DNA of 64,000 bases from contig NC_088356.1 of the NCBI RefSeq assembly GCF_036884655.1, positions 12,851,001 to 12,915,000 of the forward strand. Direction: 5' to 3'. Below are positions 13,017 to 23,741 of the stretch, piece by piece. The stretch's first letter is position 1, and each line of letters starts with the position of its first letter. The position numbers and the translations under genes were made by a program. Under the pieces are notes generated by a model. It was given only the letters and a program-made list of their open reading frames with translations, was not told the DNA's origin and ran no database searches. Origin of the DNA: Musa acuminata AAA Group (Eukaryota; Streptophyta; Magnoliopsida; Zingiberales; Musaceae).

Positions 13017-13595
13017 TGTTGGTTCTTTAACATATCAAATATGGATCAAACAATTGTTTTATAGAATCAAAATCAAATTTTTGGTTCAAACATACTTTAT
13101 AGATCCAAAATAATGGTTTTAGAATGTTTCCATAAAACTTATTAAATCCACTATAATATGCATAAAATTCTACAACATTTAAGAAACATATTACCAGTAC
13201 CGAATCCATTAGAATATTTTTTGAATTAATCGATAATTTGGTCTTTCAATTGCAGAGTATCCTTAAGAACTTTAGATTTCTCTTTTACAGGTAAAGAGAA
13301 ACTTAATTAGATACTACAACTAGGGATCATAATCTTATTTATAGTCATGAATATATAATTATGATTATATTCATAATTGATAAATATGTAATTATGTCTC
13401 AAGAGTTTTATATTCTTAACTTATCTCATTATTAAGTTAGAAATATGTCTGATGGTATCCCCACAATTAATTTTTATAATAATTATATTTTTTAATTAAA
13501 TAATTTTATTTTAATTAGATCATTTTAATTTTGATTAATCATAATAATAATTTAATATATTTAATTATATATGTGTGATTCTTAAAATTCTAACA
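13017..13595 (-). repeat. LTR of Copia B, right copy
   Basis: A 579-bp repeat beginning TGTTGGTTC and ending TTCTAACA, directly after the primer-site complement gctctgataccaa (13003-13015). It is the complete copy, against the truncated left one. Confidence 0.92.
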
Positions 13596-13726
13596 CCGTG
13601 CTGACGCACACCCACGAGCCGTTACCAAAATCCCACCTCTGACCCACAGAAATCGATCGAAACCTAGACGCATTATTTTTACAGAAAGATTAAAACGGAG
13701 GAGGGGAAGACGAGAATGACACCAAC

Positions 13727-13892
13727 CTGCACTTTGGATGGGGAGAGGAAGAATAGAATGGAGCTAAGCTGCCACCGCTCGAGGATAGAGGGAGCAGGGT
13801 ATGTAGATTTGAGGGTGGATAAGGCTTTTGCTTTCGCAGAGAGCAAACTCGATCGACGACCAACAACACATGGCGACGGGGTTTTATCATAC

Positions 13893-13923
<31 letters not shown>

Positions 13924-13990
13924 CGAGGCGAGGGTTTTGGAATGGCCTCGCTCTCCTGAAGCTTCAGGATGGATTGGGCCGTCGGAATCT
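13727..13990 (-). other. CPN60B: Probable CPN60B 5'UTR leader exon
   Basis: On the minus strand this stretch ends in AAAGTGCAG followed by GTTGGT (donor at 13725-13726), which would splice to the acceptor just before the CPN60B ATG. It is CT-rich on that strand, including a (CT)n run, as plant leaders often are. The right-hand limit is a guess: no transcription start can be fixed from sequence alone. If correct, the gene spans about 14 kb because of the two Copia insertions. Confidence 0.5.
13893..13919 (+). repeat. (GA)n microsatellite
   Basis: About 13 GA units (CT on the CPN60B sense strand) lie in the putative leader. It is likely to vary in length between individuals. Confidence 0.9.
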
Positions 13991-14081
13991 GTTCCCGTTT
14001 AACTCTCTAGAACGCGAGGGAAGGATGTCATGATCCTGATGATCCACTCGACGTGGCACGGATCTGGAAGCAAAGCGAGAC

Positions 14082-14089
14082 CCACGTGG
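14082..14089. promoter_or_regulatory. Palindromic G-box CCACGTGG upstream of CPN60B
   Basis: CCACGTGG lies about 90 bp upstream of the putative CPN60B leader, with a second ACGTGGC core at 14051-14057. In plants the CACGTG core is bound by bZIP and bHLH factors such as HY5 and PIFs, often in light-responsive promoters, which would suit a plastid chaperonin gene. Function here is inference, and the downstream gene is now a pseudogene. Confidence 0.5.
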
Positions 14090-14099
14090 ATCTTTGCAA

Positions 14100-14845
14100 C
14101 CGGTGAGAAAAACAATTATTACATTATTTTTTGGTGCTGTTCATTTTTGTAATTACGATTTTGTGCTGTTTTACACCGTTGCCTTTTCCTCAGGATCTTT
14201 TACAACGTGTTATTTTCTTAAATATTAGACCTTTCTTCTCTTTGATTTACTATTTCTTAGCAATTTCTTCATCGTTTTCTATCATGCTTTTCTGTATAAT
14301 ATGTAGCTACAGTAGATTTAGCTTTTGAAGCTCTATCTTATCCTTTCTGTCGTAGTTTATATGGGCTGGTTTCCAGATATAGTGTACCAACTCAAATAAT
14401 CTGCATATGAAAGCTGAACTGAAATCACATGATTACCTCAAACTCGATACAATTTCATTGTTCGATGCAATTACAGGAAGATATGAATGGATGTAAACTG
14501 CAGTCCTTTCAACTGCAGTTAGCATCTAGCGAACAACAACAACAACAATAATAAAAAATGATGGAAACTGCAGTTAGCATCTAGCGAATAAAAAAATGGC
14601 CAATCAACTGACGAGAGCCGCTGGACAAAGTGCGAGTGACCATTATCTCAGCAACATCAACGAGACCACGCAGCAGTCCATAAAACATTTCAGAAAAATC
14701 ATTCAAAAGTGTATATATCCTACAACTGGAAGTTTCATGCTTGCTTTTCTCACCAGATTACAAATGATTCACAACATACAACAGCAATTAATGGCAAAGA
14801 ACGAATAATTATCCAAGTCACACATCTAGGACAAGATAACTCCAA
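14100..14845. other. Intergenic between CPN60B promoter and LOLITA 3' end
   Basis: AT-rich with no supportable gene. The phrase ctgcagttagcatctagcgaa occurs twice (near 14511 and 14566) around an (AAC)n run, a small local duplication. The portion nearest 14845 is probably LOLITA 3'UTR. Confidence 0.6.
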
Positions 14846-17800
14846 TCAAGCATCAGTAGGAGCTTTTAACCTTATCAACCTTCGGATCCTATCCTTGTCA
14901 GTGTTCTCCAGCATCCCCTAAAGATTAATCATAGGCAAATCGAAAAGTTAGAAAACAGGTATTTCTTGAATTCCACTGCAAAGCAACTTTCACTTCCTGA
15001 TAAATTGAACTCACTAATACATGTAAACCGTGCATGTCTTCTTGCTAGTTTTACCTACAGAAATTTTGTTAACATAAAACCACAATACCACTGCTTAATA
15101 ACTAAAGAAAAGGACTGGGAAGGTCATCATGACATTGACTTTACACCCTAATCTTTTTTCTAAATGGTCTCTAAACCTCTCTTTAGCCTTTCTTTTCTTA
15201 ATTTCTCTTTTTTTTTTCTTTTCTGGACGGACAATGAGAAACAAGATAATCTGAACGCTACCCTACCTTCCAGATGATCTCGTCCAAACACAGGCATATC
15301 TTCCCATAGTGGTCGAGGAACAGCCGTTCTGTTGGAGGTTTTCCACATACATCCTTGACCGATGATGTGATAACAAAAATTAGTTCTGCCACTGGATGAA
15401 ATCAAACACAAGAGAATATTTATAACAGCTACTGATAGGTTTACCATAATTCAAAAGCACATTGAATTATTTGCATACTCACAAGCAAGTTCATCATATT
15501 CATCCTTGCCAACCACATATATGCAGACATCACCAAGTATTGTATAGACAACAAACACAGACCTGAAAAGATGAAAGCTGAATTTGTGGAGAAAGGGCAA
15601 CATAACTAGAAATTATACACAACAGTATGTAGGACACAGAAATATACTTAAGTGCAATCAACCGTACACTCCGAGCCTATGATGGAAAGAATACTAAAAA
15701 ATGGTTACCAGATTGTATTGAACAAAGATTATATTACCTTCCAGATCAAAACCTTGGCAAACAACTCAAAAACACATTAGGCTACAGTATTCTGAAGCGT
15801 AAGATGAAAGAACTGAATTTTTCACGAAATAGTTATGATTTTAACTTCGAGATGAAAAGATTGATAACCCTGTCATACAAAATATAAGTGAACATACAGG
15901 GTGGTTATTTTTAATGAAAGATCCAATGTAGGAAAGTGAGGTACCAACATTATGGAAATTTCCCAACTGTGAAGAACACCAAATACTTCGATATCAAGAG
16001 TGCTAAGAACTAACAAAATTTCAGGAGAGACATACAAAATTTATTATTTTGTGCTATACATCAATATAAAACAAACTAAAACAAGCAACCAAATTCAACA
16101 GCAGCCTTTTAAGTAAGTCAAGTGATAATAGGTGATATATAGAAATAAGAACTGCAAAATCAGGATGGTTTTATAATTATGCATGTCTTTCTGAACATCA
16201 GCTGTGTACTCCAACAGAACTCGGACAAAGCTTCTTAGAAAGCACTATATATATCCTATCAACAAAATCTGGAGGAATTCTTTTAGGACATACCTTAAAA
16301 TCCTCATAATTAAAAACAGGGTGGGTCTTGTGCAATTTAAATTGGGCATCATTGCTTCATATTATGGCAACAGCTTCTCCTCTAAATGAGGATAAGGCTG
16401 CATACATTTAAATTTCGAATCTAACTATATTGCTTGGTGGCCTAAGCCTCATTCTCAAAGCTTCTTAACTAAGTGACCTTTTAACTCCTTTGAATTTAGC
16501 TCAGGACCATAGAGAACCCGTAGACAGCTTAATACAGTTACATCAGCTCCATGGTATTTATTATACTAAGTGAAGAACTAAGATATGAGATCTTTAAATA
16601 ACATCAGCTCCATAATATTTACATAAAGTGACGAATGATATATGAGATCTCTGATCGACAATAGAAATCAAGTCAACGGAAGAATGTACATGAAGTTCTT
16701 CATCTGAAAACCACAGTTTTAGATATAACATACGAATCAGATTATCCTATAAAACAGAAACTAATTAAAGAGTAAAGCATCTAAAATTTTCATTCACACT
16801 TAATTTTAAGAAATATTCAATCAATTCAAAGAAAAACAGAAGAATTATATGAAACCATTTTTATTCATCACACATCTCATGATTCATGAAGCATTTACGT
16901 ACTTGTGAGAAGCAACAAGAAGTTCTTCATTTTTAGTTCCTTTAAGATTGTCTGCTCCTAATTTTACTAGGAAAGACCGCCAATGAAGTCGTTCCTCTGC
17001 AGGAACTCCATGGAATCTGCAGAAAAGTTGAAACTGTTAGACGCATCATGTGTACTCTATACTAATGAAAACACTATAGAGAGTCTACCAGTTCAATACC
17101 TTACTCTGACACTGCTAAATTGATACTCAATGACAGTTAAAAATGTGAGAAGAACAAATACACAACAGTCCAGTTAAACTGCTTAAGCTGTCCCTCCTCA
17201 TTTTAATTAATTGACAAACAGGTCAAGTAAAACATACGTGAGGTCCTGAATTATGTGTATGCCCTTATTTTAGCTAAAAGTGTCAGACATTTGAGGAGAA
17301 TAATAATTTTCATGTTCTACCTTTAAGTTAACTATGATTATAGATTTTCCATCAAATCCAGAATGTATGCCTCCATACCAACAAAAGTGCATATTCGAAT
17401 ATATTGTTTCTTAGGACGAAGAACTTCCCAGAAGCTGTCTCCTTCATAGCAACAGGTTCCAGGTAACACACTTCATGCTTTTCCTATGGCACATGCTTGT
17501 GCTGGCTGGCAACAACCATAGCTCATGGCATTTCATCAAATACCATTTTACCAAAATAGGTGTAGAAACAAAAGACAGGAATAAAGAAAAGAGAGAGAAA
17601 ATGAATAAGGAGAAAAGGACAATCAACACAACTCTGGCGGCCTCTCCAAACTCTAGAGACCTGATCTCCCCATGCAGCAACTCGCCCTAATCAGTTCCAA
17701 TCGAGTTCAAATTGATCCCCTCAGTCTCTTCTCACACTACGGCCAGATGATATTAGTAAACCAGTTTAGGCATTTATAACTGGAAGGGTCACCTGACTGT

Positions 17801-20000
17801 TTCCAGGTCAATTTACCATTCTAAGCAGTGATTTAAAAAGCGCTAGGCGCCAAAAGGCGCCAAGGTCCAAAAACGCCCGAGGCGCTAGGCGCTCGCCCGA
17901 GCAAAACGAGGCGCTAAAATATAAAAATATATAATATAATTAATAAATATAATTATTTAAAATTTTAAATAAAAATATATTATTAAATTAAGAAAATCTA
18001 AGATATAAAATCACAATAATATATTATTAATCTATTAACAGTATTGAAAATTAATCATTTCAAATAAACTTAATAATATTAACAGTATACAGTATACGTA
18101 TACTGTTAAAAGGAAGTGTAAAGGGGTGTTGAGCCTGCTGACTGAGAAAAGAGGAACCAACAACGGCGAGCGACGACAGTGGCAACGGGAGCGGCAAGCA
18201 GCGGGAGGCGCGAGCGGCGACAGTGGCAGCGTTTGCGAGCGACGACAACGGGAGCAGGAGCGGCAAGCAGCGAGAGGCGCGAGCGGCGATGGCAGCAACG
18301 TTTGCGAGCAGCGACAGCGGTGAGCGGCGACAGCGGTAGCATTTGCGAGCAGCGACAGCGGTAGCATTTGCGGGATCGGGATCGGGAGCGGCAGCGGCGA
18401 GGGTTAGGGTTCGGTTGTCACTTACATCAGTTTTAGTTGGTTCGATTGAACCAACTAACCATCGGAGACCGAACCAGGACCGAACCAGACCTAAAATCCT
18501 GGTTCGGTCACCTTGGTTAACCCAGGCGCTCGCCCGAAGCGCCCAGCGCCTGGGCTCGGGCGAGGGCCCAGGCGGCGCTTGTTTGAAGCGCGCCGCCTGG
18601 GAGATTAGCGAGGCACTCGGGCCTAGCCTCGCCTCGCCCGAGCGCCTAGGCGAGCGCTCGAGCGCCTTTTTAAATCGTTGATTCCAAGAAAAAGAGTTAA
18701 TGTGAATTGCCAATACAATTTATTGGCAACCTTCAATTCACACATAGGCTTCATGTTCATACAATATATGCCATCCTGCAATGAAGGTATGCAACAAAAA
18801 GACTTCCTCGCAATATGAAGCATAGGATAAATTCCAGAAAACACTAAAGGCTACACAGAATCCTATGACCAGTTAAACCCTATTTCATCTAGAATTAGTG
18901 AGAGTTCCTAATCTACCACTGCAATTTAGCATATAAAAGGATTCTGGAAATGACAAGTGCTGTTAGGAAGTAATATTCATCAATACAAAAGGCATCCAAA
19001 AAAGTGGACAAAACACAAACACTAAAATCAGTAGTGATAATGATGTTCTGGATATGTAATGAACGTATAGAAGGGAAAGCACACCAAAGAAATTGGCAGT
19101 TTTAATGTCTGATATTTCATATTAGATCCCCAAATTGCCTTATTTTTCTTATCTGTTTTTCTTTTATCATAAAATTTACAATTCTTGCCTGCACTCTCTG
19201 ATCTTTTCCTCTTCAGCCAATTAAATTTAAGATTCTATGAAGCACAAACCAAGATCATAAGCACGGGCCGTAACAGATGGAGCTTCTAGGTGAACAATTG
19301 GATAAAGAGAAAATAAAGGGACCAAAAATTGACAGATTGGATAAGGGATGTTAGTACTGGTCACCTGAAAAGCCATGGCAATGTGAACGGGAATTATAAA
19401 GATCTCAAATATGACTACCCGTCCTTCCCTATAAATATGACTTCCTAACATTGGCATCAACAAGAAAGCACTGAATTAACATGCCCCAAATGTACACTGT
19501 ACGATAGAATTAATTCTGAGTACCATATTTATGTGATTATACCTTCAGTATTCTTGTCTCCAGTTTCTCGGCACCGTTACTGATATCTCCCCCAGCGGTA
19601 CAAGTTTAAGCAGTAGATCTAACGAAATCTTATGTAGTCCGACAAATAACTAAAGCCTACATGAAGAAGGGAAAGGAATAGAGAATATGGGACATCTACG
19701 ACCCAGAATGACCACACACATAACTGGAGACCTCGACCTGAGAGACTCTAAGAACATCGAGGAACCCACCGGCGAAGGGGGAAAAAAATAATACGATAAG
19801 AAAGGCAAAGTAAAACGAAAAAAATCGAGAAATCTCCGCACGAAATCGATGGATTTTCGTGCGTTTATGACGGATCACGAAGGAATCGGAGGAAAGGTGT
19901 TGACCGAGTCGAAGGAATCGAGGGCAGGAAGAAGATGGGGGACGTACCGCTCGACGAGGATGTTGCCGTCGGTGTTGGTGAAGAGAACGGCCAGTATCAT
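14846..20000 (-). CDS. LOLITA: LOLITA, longin/sigma-adaptin-like subunit of the TPLATE endocytic complex
   Basis: Five exons on the minus strand: 19948-20000, 16903-17016, 15483-15562, 15267-15391 and 14846-14917. All have GT-AG borders and they sum to 444 bp (147 residues plus stop). The protein starts MILAVLFTNTDGNILVER, continues with VPAEERLHWRSFLVKLGA, LLVASHKS, VGKDEYDELA, VKDVCGKPPTERLFLD and LCLDEI, and ends ENTDKDRIRRLIRLKAPTDA. This is the small-chain longin fold of adaptor complexes. I recognise it as the plant protein called LOLITA, which by family knowledge belongs to the TPLATE complex in clathrin-mediated endocytosis at the plasma membrane. No stop or frameshift was found. The 2.9-kb first intron holds a hAT-like element. 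It is divergent from CDC20 with a tRNA gene between. The fold is firm; the named orthology is from memory. Confidence 0.85.
17826..18680. mobile_element. Non-autonomous hAT-like DNA transposon in LOLITA intron 1
   Basis: The 855-bp element begins CAGTGATTTAAAAAGCGC and ends GCGCCTTTTTAAATCGTTG, an imperfect terminal inverted repeat. It is bracketed by 8-bp duplications attctaag (17818-17825) and attccaag (18681-18688). An 8-bp duplication plus CA...TG ends fits the hAT superfamily. The subterminal regions are packed with GC-rich inverted motifs (gcgctaggcgc, cgcccgagc, gcgcctaggcg), and the middle carries repeats such as agcgacagcggtagcatttgcg. No transposase is encoded; the GC-rich open frames inside are repeat artefacts. 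Confidence 0.85.
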
Positions 20001-20261
20001 CTCGGGGATCGGATTGGATGGATGGAGAAGACGACTCCGGCTTCTTTCCTCTCTCCCCGCTGTGGTCGCGTCTTTCTTTTGCTGCCCCCCTTGGGAATCC
20101 AGATCTGGATTCGGCAGCGAGGCTCCCATAAAGTCAGTCGGCCCATGGGCTTTGGAAAGAACAAGTCCCCCAAAACTCCCCCGCTCTTCGGCCTCATCGT
20201 CCATTAATGACATTACGGGTTTTAAATGAATAAACAAAAAGGAGTAGTAATAAAAATGAAT

Positions 20262-20343
20262 CGTCGCCTGAGAGATTCGAACTCTCGCGGGGAAACCCCA
20301 TGTACTTAGCAGGCACACGCCTTAACCACTCGGCCAAAGCGAC
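20262..20343 (-). tRNA. tRNA-Ser (anticodon GCU)
   Basis: The 82-nt minus-strand sequence starts GTCGCTTTGGCCGAGTGG and ends CTCTCAGGCGACG. The acceptor stem GTCGCTT pairs with AGGCGAC, the anticodon stem TGTGC/GTACA encloses loop CTGCTAA with anticodon GCT (complement at 20308-20310), a long variable arm (GGGGTTTCCCC) is typical of type II tRNA-Ser, and the T loop contains GTTCGAATC. No intron. It sits about 260 bp upstream of the LOLITA start codon and 140 bp from the nearest CDC20 promoter motif. Confidence 0.96.
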
Positions 20344-20481
20344 ATGGTTGACAACACTGCTACTTAAAGCTAAATCAATCTTTAAATTACGTGTGCATAA
20401 TCATCAATACATAATAATGATGGAGACACATTGTATCGATTGATACTATAAAACCGACATCGAGCGAATTGTGTCTCGTTC

Positions 20482-20492
20482 TCCAACGGCCA
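20482..20492 (+). promoter_or_regulatory. MSA element (M-phase-specific activator), forward copy
   Basis: TCCAACGGCCA matches the plant consensus YCYAACGGYYA exactly. MSA motifs are bound by three-repeat MYB (MYB3R) factors and drive G2/M transcription. Position is about 135 bp upstream of the CDC20 TATA-like box. Confidence 0.75.
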
Positions 20493-20542
20493 TCGAGCGA
20501 GTTGTGTTCCGCCCGCCAGCTGTTTAATTTAAAAAGAGAAAC

Positions 20543-20553
20543 TAGCCGTTGGG
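20543..20553 (-). promoter_or_regulatory. MSA element, reverse copy
   Basis: The minus strand reads CCCAACGGCTA, again a full match to YCYAACGGYYA. Two perfect copies within 75 bp, in opposite orientation, strengthen the case for real MYB3R control of CDC20. Confidence 0.75.
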
Positions 20554-20616
20554 AGTTCTGTATTCGCCCCCCAAAGAAGCAACGAACACGAATCGAATCC
20601 TCCTCCTCCTCTCTCT

Positions 20617-20624
20617 TTTATATA
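20617..20624 (+). promoter_or_regulatory. TATA box of CDC20
   Basis: TTTATATA lies about 65 bp downstream of the second MSA copy and about 400 bp before the start codon, so transcription should begin near 20650. A (GT)n run in the leader (about 20743-20756) follows. Confidence 0.6.
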
Positions 20625-21030
20625 CGCCGACGGGAGGTTGCCCTCTGAGATTTCTCCATCCAACAAAACATACATCGACGCGCTCCGCGACACAATCATC
20701 TCTGTCTCCTCTCTCGATTTCGCAGACAATTTCTCTCTGCGTGTGTGTGTGTGTGTGAAAGGAAGGAGAAAGAAGAAGGAAAGGAAGGGGGAGGGCTCGG
20801 CTCTTCTTTACTCCTCCTCCGCTCTGCAAAGCCATCTTGACCACCCTGCTCGAAAGAAAAGCGCCGTGTCTGATTGATTCTCGTTCTTCTTGAATATCGA
20901 CACTATTGCTTGTTTCTGTTATATAATTTGATCTCTGACCGTGGTTGTGGATTGCAGGGTTTCAATTTGTTCTTTCGTCCAATCCGATTTGTTTCTTTGC
21001 TTTACATCTTTTCTTGGATTTTCTAATACC

Positions 21031-23203
21031 ATGGATGCAGGGAGCTCCTCTTCTTCTATTTCTTCAGAGAAGCGTCGAATGTCATCTCGTCGCCCTCTCC
21101 AAGACGTCCCATCCAGGCCTTTCCTGCCTTCGATGCACACCACCTCCAGGAATCCATCTTGGAGGCAGAGCGTAAGCCATGTTCTTCTATTATTTGTTTG
21201 TTTCTTGGTCGGTCGGTTGGTTTGTTTTTCAGTTCTTTATGTAGTTTCTGATCTTGGTTTCATGGGAATGTCTGGGTTCGGTTCGCTGTAATGTTTCTTG
21301 GATTCTTCTGCGCTTGCCACCACCGTCGGAATCTTTGAGAAATTAGGGTTCTTTGTTCTGTCCGGATCTAGGATTTGTATCTTTCTTCCTCTTTCTAAAC
21401 TTGTTCTCCCTTCCGATGGTAAAGACCCCATCTAGGGTTCTCGGCTGATGTTTCCGTCACACGGATCTTGTTTATTTTGGTAGATGATTCTGAATCTTCA
21501 TGCTCTTTTGATGCTCGTTGATTTGGCTCTTTCTTCATGAAATTTCTCTGGCATTACTGGATCCTCTTATTTCGTGATGCCTTAAATCGCAGGGTGACAG
21601 ATTCATTCCGGATCGGTCAGCCATGGATATGGACGTGGCGTACTACCTGCTCACCCAAACCAGGAAAGAGAAGGAGAACGCAGTTCCGGCTTCCCCCTCC
21701 AAAGAGGCCTACAGGAAGCTTCTTGCCGAGAACCTTCTCAAGAACAGAACCAGAATTCTGGCTTTCCACAGCAAACCACCAGAACCATCGCGACCTTTCT
21801 TCCAAGAAGCTGACGCGGTTTCCCCTCATCATGCTAAGCCAGCGAAGCAGCGGAGATACATTCCACAGGTAGGCAGCTCCTGCTCTTCCTTCTCACCTAT
21901 TTCTCACTGCTAAGTTATTTCTTGCGTCTCTTACTTACCGGTCTTGGCCAAAAACAAAAAAAACCCTCTTCAGTCGGCCGACAGGACCCTGGATGCGCCG
22001 GACATCGTGGATGACTACTACTTGAATCTGCTGGACTGGGGAAGCGGCAACGTGTTGTCGATCGCCCTCGGGAACACTGTGTACCTTTGGGATGCTTCGG
22101 ATGGGTCTACCTCTGAGCTTGTGACTGTGGATGATGATGCTGGCCCCGTCACCAGCGTCAGCTGGGCTCCCGACGGGCGACACATCGCCGTGGGCTTGAA
22201 TTCTTCGGACGTCCAACTGTGGGACTCCGCCTCCAATCGTTTGGTTAGCGCTGCATCTTCTCTCCTCTCCTTCTCTCTAGTTACCGATGCAATTTCCCCT
22301 CTTTTTTATCTTCTCCTTCTCCTTCTCCTTCTCTCTAGTTCAGCAACCGGTTTCACCCTAACGTGCTGCTCTTGGCCTATTCCACTGCAGTTGAGGACTC
22401 TGAGAGGAGTACATGGATCTAGAGTCGGTTCTCTCGCTTGGAACAATAACATTCTGAGCACGGGAGGGATGGACGGAAAGATCGTCAACAACGACGTTAG
22501 AGTGAGGTCTCATGTCGTGCAAACTTATCGAGGCCACCAACAAGAGGTGTGCGGGCTGAAGTGGTCGGGCTCAGGGCAGCAACTGGCGAGCGGAGGCAAT
22601 GACAACCTCGTGCACATATGGGACGTATCCATGGCCTCCGCAAACCCACCTCGGGGTCAAAACCAATGGTTCCACAGGTTGGATGATCACATGGCTGCTG
22701 TGAAAGCTCTTGCCTGGTGCCCGTTCCAGAGCAATTTGCTTGCGTCCGGCGGGGGTGGAGGCGACAGGTGCATCAAGTTCTGGAACACGCACACGGGTGC
22801 CTGCCTGAATTCTGTGGACACCGGATCTCAGGTCTGTTCCCTGCTGTGGAACAAGAAGGAGCGCGAATTGCTCAGCTCTCACGGATTCACTCAGAATCAA
22901 CTGACCTTGTGGAAGTACCCTTCCATGGTTAGGATTGCTGAGCTCACAGGTCATACATCTCGAGTGTTATTCATGGCCCAGGTAGGGATGATGCTTCTGT
23001 TCAGGGAGCGAGGTGCTGTGGCCACGTTCGATCGCTGATGGGTTCTTGTTAAATTGCAGAGCCCGGATGGGTGCACCGTCGCATCTGCGGCGGGAGACGA
23101 AACGCTCAGATTTTGGAACGTATTCGGAACTCCTGAAGCAGCAAAGCCTGCAGCAAAGTCCGGGAACGCAGGACCTTTTAGCAGTTTCAATCACATCAGG
23201 TGA
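21031..23203 (+). CDS. CDC20: CDC20, WD40 co-activator of the anaphase-promoting complex
   Basis: Five exons: 21031-21171, 21593-21868, 21974-22243, 22391-22981 and 23060-23203. All have GT-AG borders and intron phase 0, giving 473 residues. The N-terminus has a D-box-like RRPLQD (about residues 20-25), the C-box DRFIPDR (49-55) that docks on the APC/C, and a KEN sequence (74-76). RRYIPQ leads into [17 protein letters not shown] and seven WD40 blades, with [45 protein letters not shown] and [10 protein letters not shown]. The chain ends HIR, the Ile-Arg tail that also binds the APC/C. By family knowledge it presents mitotic cyclins and securin for ubiquitination at the metaphase-anaphase transition. 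The reading frame is intact. Plants usually carry several CDC20 copies; which paralogue this is cannot be told here. MSA motifs upstream suggest G2/M expression. Confidence 0.96.
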
Positions 23204-23433
23204 AGAGCGAAAGCGTGCGTGGCCTTCGATCTTGTGACGGAACAGGAGAAGGGACGAAGTTAACCACCAACCGGAGGACCACAGCCGACGACTAATATCA
23301 TCGATCGACGAAGGTAAAATGGTATACGATTTCGTTGGGAATAGCGCGGGTGTAGTTTTAGCAGGAGCTTAGTTTAATCTCCGAGACTCGGTACGTCCGG
23401 AGCTGATCGATACCCGCTCGCTTTGGCTGCAGG

Positions 23434-23434
<1 letters not shown>

Positions 23435-23484
<50 letters not shown>
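23435..23484. repeat. (TA)25 microsatellite
   Basis: A 50-bp uninterrupted TA run lies 232 bp after the CDC20 stop codon. It could lie in the 3'UTR, where it would form an AU hairpin, or beyond it. Confidence 0.95.
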
Positions 23485-23487
<3 letters not shown>

Positions 23488-23673
23488 GATCTTTGCAACT
23501 GCTGTTCCCAAACATGATTCCCTGGCACACGTCTGCGTTGTAAATAAATGTCGGTGGGTCCTAGTGCGCGTGTTTGCTGTAACGGGATGCGGAGGATTTT
23601 GTTGGTTGCACACCTTCCGTGGATGTAGGCAAAAAAAATTGCCGAACCACGTAAATTGTTGTCTCGTTCTGTG

Positions 23674-23729
<56 letters not shown>

Positions 23730-23741
23730 TATTATTATTAT
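23674..23741. repeat. (ATT)n microsatellite
   Basis: A 68-bp ATT run with one interruption (ACT near 23725), downstream of CDC20. It is likely polymorphic. Confidence 0.95.

Larger units (their letters stand above)
8132..13595 (-). mobile_element. Copia LTR retrotransposon B, in the CPN60B leader intron
   Basis: Direct repeats at about 8132-8669 and 13017-13595 share most of their length and end with ATTCTAACA. The right repeat starts TGTTGGTTCTTT and is preceded by the complement of TTGGTATCAGAGCC, a tRNA-iMet primer site. A polypurine tract (agtgggagat on the minus strand) abuts 8669. The left copy lacks about the first 12 bases of the terminus, and no target duplication is visible (left flank acac, right flank ccgtg). 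The coding part is degraded and the reverse-transcriptase core is missing. Confidence 0.92.

Noticed and set aside
18035..18713. Overlapping Ala/Arg/Cys-rich ORFs of 60-217 codons on both strands
   Set aside because: They lie wholly within the GC-rich hAT-like element, follow its internal repeats, and show no domain.
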